From Phytoseiulus persimilis (taxonomy: Eukaryota; Arthropoda; Arachnida; Mesostigmata; Phytoseiidae): 64,000 bases of DNA. The stretch's first letter is position 1. Each line of letters begins with the position of its first letter. The stretch lies in NCBI GenBank assembly GCA_037576195.1, contig CM075101.1, positions 7,998,001 to 8,062,000 on the forward strand. Reading direction: 5' to 3'. The translations under genes and the position numbers were made by a program. The notes beneath the pieces are model-generated. The model searched no databases and was not told where the DNA came from. It worked only from the letters and a program-made list of their open reading frames with translations. Positions 33,601 to 43,230 of this stretch are shown here, in pieces.

Positions 33601-35970
33601 TGAGGACGATGTCCGAGCCCGCGAGAACGAAGCGGAGGGATCTGATTTTGGATGATACATGGTTGGATCTTTCCTGCCGCGAAGACACCGAGAGCAAAAG
33701 ATGAATCGGAGAGATGAAATCGCATGAGCTTTCGGACATCCAGCACAACACTCTCTCTTGCGACCCCTTCTGAGGTCACATGTCATTTCGAAACCATTGC
33801 CAGACCGAAATCAATATAAGCTACTTCTTTCTAGTTTCCTGGAGGCTGTTTGCTTCTTCCGCCTATTTCTCTGGAAACTCTTGGAGCAGCTGATTTTGTG
33901 GAATCCCAAGTACACAGATGGAGTTCGGCGCGGACTCTGAATGTTCTATGAGATATCGCTCCCTCTGTCGCAGGCGGAACTCGGAAACGTCGCCTCCCGC
34001 GAATTTCGTTGTAGTAGAACGGAAATCGAGTGACACCCACCCATGACCAACAATGAGCTCTACTTGACACCATCCCTCTCGGGTACCAGATCTCCGATGG
34101 GCGATGGTTGACGAAGATGTTGATGGAAACGCCACCTCTTCGGAACTGCGGCCCACGGAGCACCGGGTAGAGCGAATTTCTAACGGGGAGCACAGAACAC
34201 GGATACGAAAGACAGTATCATGGATGAGAGCTCATACTGGAGAGAAGACATGGCTCCCAGGTATCGAGAGCGATATTTCTACCCACACTGAATCGAAGGC
34301 GGAGACCACTCTGAAAGAGTCCGGAAAATTCTCTTTCGGTCGGGAAGTTCTAGGATTCCATCATTATCGATCGACTTCGAATCTCGTGTCGGTGTCCATT
34401 CAGTGCCAAAGCCTAGGGGGAAGCTTCGCTCCTTCCCAATCTTTCCCGGACAGTTCACAAGATAATCGAACCCTCTCCGGATGACATGTTCACGTCCCTG
34501 TCATTCCGTGAAACGAGTTCGTTTTTCGAAAGGTTTATCTGCGCTAATCGATGAACAATCGACAATCAATGCTCATTCGATTGATCGGCTGTTCCGCCGA
34601 TCGGTCGGTAGGTAGATCTGAGTGTCGATTGTAGAGCCCGTCAAATGGCTTCCAATTTACATAAAAAAAAAGGTTCCGCAATCGCTAAGTACCGGGACGC
34701 CCCATCTGCCCGATACGAAAATCGAACTTCGGAGGTCATGTCGCTATCATTGTCAACAGGCCGTTGCCGTGAAACTATCTTCTTCCATGATGGGTTACGG
34801 CACCACTGCTCACAACTGGATGTTGTTGATTCCCAAAACAATACGGATTCTGCAAATTCGCTGCGCTCGGGGCACGAGTATTCGAACCCACGTGAATCAC
34901 ACAAGCGAGAGTTTCCACCACTGTACTTTTTTTCAACTGAAGAGCACACGTGCAGTGGGATCGAGTTCTGAAGAGTAGAGATTCCCGGACGGTTGTGGAA
35001 TCGGAGGGCACGATTTTCTCATCATCGGATCCCAGCAGCAGGATCTGACCTCCCAGCGATTCCTTCCGGACCTGAATCGGATGGGAACGGATCGGGAATT
35101 GGATGAGGAAAGAGCAGCAACTACATAGGATGAGAGATATGAATTTTTGAGCCATATTCCACAGCTGCGCGATGGGCAGTTTCGAAAGAACAAATGAGCT
35201 GGTCTTGATTTTCGCTGAAATTCCACCCGAAATAGAAGTATATTTCTCCGGGAGCAAAGTATTTGTTGTCTCTAGAGCTATCTCTGAACGCCTGCTCATC
35301 ACAATTCATACGTTGAGAGAATACATCAGCTGGATCATGTAGCTCGTCGAACGTCTATCCGGTACCCAGAGGCTTGCGCCATCGTGGATTCGTGAATGCT
35401 ACAACATAATTCTGAAGACTGCTTCAATGCGTCGCAGGAGAAACCGGGCTCACTCGCCACGATGCATGGTCCAATCAACATCCGACAAGAACAGTCCGAT
35501 TCCTACGAAAGTCCATTCCCCATATCTTCGTACCTCCGTATAAATCATTCCACAGCGAGGGAACGTTCCGAGTTCTAGCTATCGATATTGACTCACGGCC
35601 CTTCGCTAAGAAGTCCCATTGCTACTGCAATAGGGGTCTGCAATGTTCAGACATCTGTTTGGTCGAATGTCGAGTTGCGGAACCTAGGAGAGGATTACAA
35701 GTACCTGACAATCACTTTCTGGATCCAAACGGATGAGCTCGACTAGCCATCGGCGACACCATGGAGATGGATGGATTGCGGTGCCTCGATCGGTAGTATT
35801 CGACGTCCATATTTCGAGCGATGAGCAAGGTTTTCGCAACGATCATGTCTTCGATCCAGAGTTTCCTGTGAGCTGCGAAGAAACTGAATCTTCCCGAGCG
35901 GGATCGAAAACGGGCTGCTGGAATCCGCGCTGAGTGGTCTCCACCCGTTGAGTCGGAAGTTCTCGGGAGG
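30662..35970. other. No recognised gene; possible semaphorin 3' region
   Basis: No Ig-domain exon for the semaphorin and no known domain was found. An isolated HTGEK motif near 34.2 kb lacks zinc-finger cysteines. A minus-strand open frame at 35121-35309 (APGEIYFYFGWNFSEN) is protein-like, but its splice boundaries are unclear. Confidence 0.4.
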
Positions 35971-35978
35971 ATAATTAC

Positions 35979-36129
35979 GTAAACGAGGCCCGGACGTAAT
36001 TAGACAGAGTTTCTCCCCGACGTTGAGAACGCCGTATAGCTGACTCATGCCGGCTGAGGCGGGATTTTCCAGCCATCCGTAAGGCTCCACGCAGTCCACG
36101 AGACCGTACGTCGTGGTTCGGTGTATACC
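35979..36129 (-). CDS. Possible orphan exon
   Basis: A minus-strand frame of 50 codons lies between an acceptor CATCCAG (AG at 36131-36130) and a GTAATT donor (36978 side is not involved; donor bases 35978-35977). The content is protein-like: GLVDCVEPYGWLENPASAG, then LYGVLNVGEKLCLI. No neighbouring exon with matching phase was established and I do not recognise the family. The acceptor lies within a few bases of the 36.13-kb inverted-repeat arm. Confidence 0.35.
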
Positions 36130-36133
36130 CTGG

Positions 36134-36280
36134 ATGCCGAAAAATCGAGCCAGAAATGCATGAAGCCGAAAAATCGAGCCCGAAAAGCATGAAGCCGAAA
36201 AGCATGAAGTTGAAGAGCGTGAAGCCGAAAACCTCCTCACCCAACAGCGGAGCGGTCGGGACTGGCTTAGCGGGGAGGAA
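36134..36280 (+). repeat. Inverted repeat, left arm (partner 36617-36738)
   Basis: The arm contains GCATGAAGCCGAAAA units at about 15-bp spacing, then CCTCCTCACCCAACAGCGG and GTCGGGACTGGCTTAGCGG. The reverse complement of 36617-36738 follows the same order (AAGCATGAAGCC, CCTCCTCTCCCAACGGCGG, TTCGGGACTGGTTTGGCGG). The arms are diverged, roughly four fifths identical by eye, and about 340 bases apart. Confidence 0.8.
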
Positions 36281-36390
36281 TTGCACCTTCGTTGTGCTCA
36301 GCCTACCTACTTCTTCTGCCTCGCTTACGTCCTCGCTGTTCCGCATCTTCAGTCCCTAGTTCGAACTCAGCAAAGGTGTAGCTGCTACAG

Positions 36391-36562
36391 GAAGCAATCT
36401 GCTGAGCGCGAATATTGAAGTTTCCGAGGTCAACTCGCTAGAACTGAAGAGGAATCTTCACCTCCAGCTCCAGTACTATTCGCAGAATACGCTGTTACAA
36501 CACCTTGTTCTTCCCCACCGAAGAGGGAAAACCGGCATTGAAACACTGATTCTTCGCTGCAG
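36391..36562 (+). CDS. Possible orphan exon inside the inverted-repeat loop
   Basis: After GCTGCTACAG (AG at 36389-36390) a plus-strand frame is open for 57 codons up to CTTCGCTGCAG and a GTGCGT donor at 36563. The content is protein-like and Leu/Gln-rich (ELKRNLHLQLQYYSQNTLLQ). There is no start codon, so it would be an internal exon. The family is not recognised and no partner exon is known. It lies entirely between the two arms of the inverted repeat. Confidence 0.3.
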
Positions 36563-36616
36563 GTGCGTTTCATCTAAATGAGTCTCACAAAGGTACAGAT
36601 CGACGAAACGATACAG

Positions 36617-36738
36617 AAATCCCATCCCGCCAAACCAGTCCCGAACACTCCGCCGTTGGGAGAGGAGGTTTCCGGCTTCATGCTTTTCGGACTCGATTTT
36701 TCGGCTTCATGCGTTTCGAGTTCGAATTTTCGGCTTGT
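36617..36738 (-). repeat. Inverted repeat, right arm (partner 36134-36280)
   Basis: Reverse-complement partner of the left arm. Similarity ends near TGGGATTTC on the inner side and near the CCGACAAGCC stretch on the outer side. No target duplication or known terminal motif was seen. Confidence 0.8.
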
Positions 36739-37149
36739 CGGAACCTAACCCGTGGTTCTGTTCGAAGCGGCGTCGAATGTTATCCCGAGACTTTGGTCCC
36801 TGAACTCGGCAGCACGACTCGCACTGCTGCATGAGGGGTTGGCCAACTCATCATGCAGGCGGAGGAGAACGGGAGGAATTTACGAAGATGGGCGCACTCC
36901 GTGTTCGTCGTTTACTTCCAAGAACTTCGAGGATCAGCTCCGATGGATGGAGCGAATCAAGGGCTGGTGGAGATCAGCAGTGTTTTCCGGTTCCCTGGGT
37001 GGGATTCGAACGATTCCGGACCTCAACAATCCCCCCGGTCGATGTAACCATCGACGGGTCCTGTTCGAGAACGGTTCTGTGAGTGTCCTGTGGCAGAAAT
37101 CTCTCCGGCATTCCCCCTGATCGTTTTCGTATTTTTCATGAATCTTGAA

Positions 37150-37750
37150 TCTATATATATAAAAGACGCCGGCCGGTCTAACCTGTGATCCGAATGAACG
37201 CCAGGGCAGCGGCTCGGAGCTTGACGGAACCTCGCATACTCACGCGGAATCGGCCCCAAATAGGCCGCCTGATACTTTTCTTGAAAACCTCCGGAAGCCG
37301 GAATACGAAGGAGACTTGAAAACTTCCTTGTCGCCGGCCGCAGTATCTTCCAGTTCCAAAGGGCGCGCCTCGTCCAACCGCTTTTTCCACGGTCACAAAC
37401 CGAGAAAACTCGGGAACTTTGTCGTCGCATGCGAAAGAATTTCTCTGTTCGGATGAGCACGCCAAAAACCAATGGCCTGCGGCGCGGTCCTGTAGCGATT
37501 TTGCTATCGTGAAAAACGCGGTGCACAGCGATTCGACTGCGTCTGTTCGTTCATCGTGCCGTTGCTCGACGCCGTAGAGCCCGTGACGACACGGTGCGAG
37601 GAAAGTCGGACGGCTGCCCACCCGATACAGGGAGTGAACATCCTCAGGTCGCCTTCCTTCCAAGCACGGTAAGGTTCACCTGCGACAGTCACTTCCACGG
37701 CCCGACCGTCAACGCTCTCCCGCCGTTGCGCCCTCGGATCCACACCATTT
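37150..37750 (+). mobile_element. Second Helitron 5' terminus (fragment)
   Basis: TCTATATATATAAAAGACGCC follows an A at 37149. This is the same first 15 bases as the Helitron start at 5423, after which the sequences diverge. No matching hairpin-CTAG end was found downstream, so this is a partial or different-family Helitron and the right boundary given is arbitrary. Confidence 0.5.
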
Positions 37751-38548
37751 CTAAACTACAAGGTAAATGTGAACCGTAATTGATGTGAACCGCACCGCCG
37801 ATATCATCGCGGCCAAGCCTGAACTAGCTGCAGTGCGATTGATCAACTGCCATGATGGGCGTCCCGAAAAGTCAGCTATTCTGAAAGACGGAGAATCCTG
37901 CTCCAGGTCCTTCAAGAGCAAGAGATCAATCGTAGAATCCCGTTGTCAACGACGACAGATACAGTTGACGCGGGACCACTCCCGACAAAAGTTTGGGAAA
38001 GACGCAATTTCCATCAGGACGTTGCGGACAAAACTACATCGATGTGGTGAGAGATCCTCTGGTTGACCTGGGTGGTGGTCGAACCTCCTTACGTCGGAAA
38101 AGTCGTCGATGGGCGAAACGCGAAATTCAGGAATGGTCAATTGAATCTAGAATGTCGTCAAACCTCATCCTGGATCCGCCCAGAGAACAATGCGAGAGAA
38201 ATCACCTCGAACAAGAAAAGGTCTCCCCGAACCGGATGACTGCGATAGGATGTTGAAAGCATGTTGATCGGGATAAGCCTCCTCTATCGTGAAGACAGAT
38301 ACATGATCTATTGAATGAACTACCTATATGCCGCACATCAGGGCTCGACAAAGTCAGGGCCCCGGGACAAGATACCTGCCCAGCGCCCGAAATCTGGGGC
38401 CCCGGTGCCGACCAGGGATCTGGCTCCGTGCTCAGGTAGGGAGTATCCGGGCTCGGCCTCGGGATGGTTTTGGGACAATTTCGGGCCCGACCACGGAGTC
38501 GATCTGATTGATCAAACTTTTTGGAGTCGATCTGACCGAATGTTTGGG

Positions 38549-38665
38549 GGTATGTCGACATGATTCCTGAGTCGATGTGGCAATATTTTCCAGGATCCAG
38601 AGGGTGATTTCGGAATGGATCTTGGCTTACTTCCGAGGAGTCACAGAGGTGATCCCGAAGAAGCC
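38549..38665 (+). repeat. Degenerate 45-bp-family units
   Basis: TGATTCCTGAGTCGATG, then TGATTTCGGAATGGATC, then TGATCCCGAAG start at exact 45-base intervals. TTGGCTTACTTCC in the middle unit corresponds to CTGGCCATTACTTTCC of the young array. Two to three diverged units in plus orientation. Confidence 0.6.
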
Positions 38666-38667
38666 AG

Positions 38668-38800
38668 AAAATGCCTCAGATCATGGCTTCGGGGCCCAAA
38701 ATACGCCGCAGATCATTTGGCCGGAGCCCAACTCTCGGAACGTGCGCGAAGAGTGCTTCTGTGGGTGATTTTCCTCCGAGTGCTTACGGGTCGACCTGGA
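38668..38800 (+). repeat. Inverted repeat, left arm (partner 39335-39480)
   Basis: The arm runs from CTCAGATCATGGCTTCGGGG through ATACGCCGCAGATCATTTGG and GGGTGATTTTCCTCCGAGTG to GCTTACGGGTC. The reverse complement of 39335-39480 keeps the same order (CCAGATCATGGCGCCGAGG, ATACGCCCCGGATCATTTA, GGGTGATCTTTCTCCGAGTG, CCTACGGGTCC). Translations of both arms share CAK, GD and PSAYGS motifs by virtue of this homology. Confidence 0.8.
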
Positions 38801-39118
38801 TTTCATCTCTGAAGTGTTCCGGGGCAGATTTCGGATACGAATGGCATCTGTGAAACTCGCTGATCGGGTAAGCGGAATGAATGAGAGAATGGATCACTGA
38901 GTCAATCGAAGTGGTCCGACTCAAGCGTGAGGTTCGGAATATTGTGGATTCTACAGAAGGAAAATGAGATGCGTCTGGTCACGGTAGAAGTCCACACACA
39001 CTTGTGTGGTTCGCTTTATTCGTATCACAGCGAATCGTGGTCATGAAGGGTATCACATTATTCTCATTCTGAACCCAGAATCATTCATGTTAATTCTCTT
39101 GGACTAATATTCAAGAAT

Positions 39119-39215
39119 CGACCTCGGCATCATCCCCATGGACCTCAAAAAGTATGGTCAAGTCGACCTCGGAATCACTTCCGTGAAGCCAGAGAAGTAT
39201 GGTCAGGTCGAGGGA
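39119..39215 (-). repeat. Degenerate 45-bp-family units, reverse orientation
   Basis: On the minus strand TGATTCCGAGGTCGACTTGA is followed by CCATACTTTTTGAGG, and 45 bases later by TGATGCCGAGGTCGATTC. A partial third unit (CGACCTGACCATACTTCT) precedes them. These align with TGATTCCGAGACCAATCTGG and CCATTACTTTCC of the Helitron array, the clearest of the dispersed relatives. Confidence 0.7.
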
Positions 39216-39334
39216 AAAATATGATTCGGACCGAAGCGGAATTATCTTCGAGAAATCTCCGTGGGACACGGTTTCAAATACCTAGAGGGATTTCCATGAT
39301 GCCGGAGTGATCGAAATGAGGACAGATAACTACG

Positions 39335-39480
39335 CTCAGATTCTATGGACCCGTAGGCACTCGGAGAAAGATCACCCAGGAAAGCAATCTTTGCGCACAT
39401 TTCGAGATTTGGGGCCCGGATAAATGATCCGGGGCGTATTCCGGGCCTCGGCGCCATGATCTGGAGCATATTTTGAGGCC
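39335..39480 (-). repeat. Inverted repeat, right arm (partner 38668-38800)
   Basis: Reverse-complement partner of the left arm at a distance of about 540 bases. The degenerate 45-bp units at 39.12-39.22 kb lie between the arms. Confidence 0.8.
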
Positions 39481-42400
39481 CGAGCGGAGAGAGTTTGTCA
39501 ACCCCAGCCGCAGACGAACTACGTCGAACGTCGCAGCGAAGCGCGATAGGGTACGCTGGTAATCATTAATGGCGCAAAATCGTCGACCCGTGGCCCGGAA
39601 CAGATCAGCAGCTGGCTCCAGATCACTTTACAAGTGATTGTCGTCTGAGATCGGGACCGCGGAGGGAGCCTCCAGCCCGCGGAAGCTTTAACCATCACCG
39701 ATAACGAGGAGGAGTTTTGCGACTCATTCTTTCGGCTCGTCGTCTCCGGCTTCTCTGTGAGCCAGGTAGATCGGCAGTTTCTGAGATACGCAGCCCGGCG
39801 GGCAGTCAGAGCGACCTTCCGCTCACTCGGTCAACAGGAAGAATGCCCTTCTGGACTTGAATGCATTCAGAGCAAACGCGGGGTCGCTGGGGGACCGTCA
39901 TAGATGTCGCCGTCCGCCGAAGTTTCAACGGCGTATGGGCTTGGGAGGAGCTGATGCCGCATACGTTATGGGCGGCTCACGTGGACTTTCAGACAGACCA
40001 TGTGGCAAGAGGGAGGAGTGTCGTTCGAGACTCCTGCACGGGAAGAGAAACATCCAATGTTACCGACTTTCCAGGAGACTGAGTCTTGAGGGCAAGGCAC
40101 GAATCTGGGCGAATCAGGTCGGCACTGAACCCGGAGCTCGGGTCCGTAGCGAGTGTCGAGGACACACATGGAAAACTGGCGTAGAAACTGGCGCGAGTCG
40201 CCAATCTGGGCTCCTGAGGACGAATTTTCAGGTGTGCCCCCGGATGGAAACACGGGGCGAACCCCTTTCAAAGCCTGCCGGCGATTTCCGGGACCCCGAA
40301 AGGTGACACTGGCGACAGAGAGTCAGTCAGACGAGCAGCTGAGCACCACCGTCTTGGAAGGACAACCAGCGGCCAGGTCATAATACTAGGAACTAGGAGA
40401 GTTCGAGCCCATTGTTTGACAGCGACACCCCACGAATCCCATTCTACGAACGGCTATTTGCTGCTCGATGGACTGAATGGGAAGAGTTTTTTTCACAAAC
40501 GAGATACGATCAACAGCGAGCTGAAGCGTCACCACGGGCTGTAATCCAGGTGGAGCGGGGAGTTACTAGCTAGCCAGCGGAGAATACATACAAGTGTGTG
40601 CATGCGAGCCCCGGATGGTGAGTCTTCTTCACAGAAAAGATGGAGATATGAACCCCGGATCGAGGAGCTATGTGTGGGCGAAAGCACGGGGTATCAGATT
40701 GTTCAACTTCATTTGTCCGAGCCTCAATCGTCGACCACAGTAGAGCTCCAAGTAAACGATTCCTCGAAAGGCTTTCCATGTGGACATGGCATTTGCTCCG
40801 CTCGGGACAATATTTGCGTTCGGATTGGACCAAGTGTGGTGTGTCATCTATCTATTTGCCAAGGTAGCTCAATCGACTCCAGTCCGCTCCTTCCCTCGGG
40901 ATGTGGGACACGTGGGATCGGGAAAGCCACGCGTTGTGGATGACAATATGGTGTCCGCTCCCCTTGTTTCCCCGGAAGGTCCTCTGCTTACGCTCGATGG
41001 TCACGCAAACCCCGGTTGTAAACACGAGCATGAGGTTGGGGTTCCAGTAAGCCCCGTTCCAACGTAGGAGTCGGAAACAAACAGAGGTGGATTCACAACT
41101 TTTCCTATAAACCTTCCGACGATAGGTCGGGCTGTTTCCCCCCTGTCGGCGTTGATGGTCTGGGCGGGTCGGGAGACGGTCGCGTGCGACACTCTGCACG
41201 GCGATAAACTCTCTCTGCTCGCCTCGGAACATCTGACTGACTGACTGACTTTGTTCACCGGATCAAAAGGACCCGCCACCCAGAGAGGCCTATCACCCGC
41301 TAGAAGAGTACAGGGTAGGCTCCGGTGGGATTCCGCGCAACATGTGCACGTGAGCCCAACGAGCATGCCTTCCGTTCGGCAGGCGCACACATGTGACCCG
41401 CACCCTCGGGACCGGTTTAGGTGAAGTGAGCAACGACGTGAGGTACTTCGAGCCTCTTCATAAAGGCACTCTCGAGACTCTGATGGTCCTACTGGGTGAA
41501 CTGTCCTGTACTTGTTTTTTTTTTTAAATCGGAAAATTTCGAAGAAGTCGAGGTCCGGTATCCAAGAAGCTCACCAAGATCCCGCAACCAGAGTTTGTGT
41601 TGGTTCTCCAGTGGCGGACTTCGCCGAATTTGAGACCCAATGGTTCGATTCCGCCCGTGAGCCCCGCGAAGCCACGGCACTCTCTGCTCACATTTCTTCC
41701 GGCCGCTTGCTCCGAATCCCCCGTGAGCTACGTCTTTGCGACTTAGATAGCCTTGACTTGATTCCAGACTTCACTACGGTGGCGACTATACTTGGACATT
41801 CGTTCCCGTCAATCGGGGACCAGCTCAATAACGCTCGTCATCGTTTTCAGATTACTGAACAGCTTCCTTGATCCACAAGCGCCGATGAAGTGGAAGTGAT
41901 TTCCGGATTTCTAGAGGAACGAGATCGCTCGAATCTCAGCTGATATCGCGAGATTCTTAACCGGGCGGTGATCCCGGCGAATTCTTCGCGAGAACCGACT
42001 TTGAATGCGGAACGATCTTTTCAGATGTTTCAGGTGCGCCTTAGTTCGTGGAAGAGGAGCGCGATGACTAGCCTCCCGGACAATTTTTCGGAGGAGGCTC
42101 GGTCGTGCCGAGAACGAAGTCAGCGAGGGCTTGCTTTGTCGTCCACAGTCACATGGTTTTGTTGAATTTCACCGCGACCGCTCCTTATTGTGTGATCGAG
42201 GTTTAGCTCAACCGACAGTGGTCGGTGGGACTCGGGGAGTTACTGAGCAACACATAAAGAGCGGAGCGGACGCGCACACTTTTGAACACACCCTTCGAAG
42301 GCGTTACGCCTTTAGCAAACTCCCAGAGAGGTCGCGCCATTTACTGCTCTGATCGGGAACCCGTTCGATTCCCCGTGGTAGCTCGACGCGCATGGAACGT

Positions 42401-43230
42401 TCTCTCCTTGTCGCTGGCAGCGGACAACGGAACAGTCGCCTCGATCTCGAGCGGATTCCCCGTTTTCGAGACGCACTGCAGTTGCTGCAGCATCAGCTGC
42501 CGCATCGGCATGAATGTGCTCCGAGCGAACCGACTACTCCTCGCTATATCAATTCAACACTCAAGAATAAACACACGACGTTCGCTGTGGGAAATAATGT
42601 TCCATTGATTGCGGTTGGAGCTCTGCTGCGATCGGCGCCAGCGTCGAAACTGAGTCTAAATGGAAACAATCCGTAGCATGTTAGTTTTGCTCGTTGTTTT
42701 GGCGTCAAAACGAGCAAGCGTCCGATCTCCAGCGGGGTCGTTCTGCTCTACCATCACCGCGTTCCATCCGTCTCTCGCTTTTCGAAGACTGCTCAGCGGG
42801 ACGATCCCGGTAATCGCGGGAGACACTTCGCCCAAAATCTGAAGAGCTGATAACTCTACCAACCGTGCATCCGATATTTCATCTCCGTGATTAGACGGCT
42901 CTGGCCTCGAACGTTTCGGAGAGTTCAGTTGTGATCGATTCATTGTAGCTCATTTTTGAGTAAGTGGTAATGTGAGCGATAATAGTATCTAACTATCTAT
43001 CTATACTTATCTACTAACTTATCCAACTATAAGGACACGGAGGAAGAGGCCCTGTCGACTGCTTGTGTGCTGGCTGACTTTCTCGCTTCCTTCCAACAAG
43101 CCGGCCAGAAGCGGCCGAGGACTATGCGCTGTTTGTATGCGACTCTAAAACTATTCGCGTTCAACTGAGCTGACTATACCAGACGAAGAAAGTAGAAAAA
43201 AAAACTCGAGCGAATGTTTACGACACGGTC
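39481..43230. other. No gene recognised
   Basis: Several open frames of 60-130 codons overlap on both strands without recognisable domains or consistent splice boundaries. A short TCTA/ACTA-rich stretch lies near 42990-43030. It probably includes HMG-CoA reductase 3' untranslated sequence near its right end. Confidence 0.4.

Noticed and set aside
34104-34484. C2H2 zinc-finger gene suggested by HTGEK
   Set aside because: Only the linker-like HTGEK is present. No Cys-Cys or His-His pairs surround it, so it is a chance match or an unrecognisable relic.
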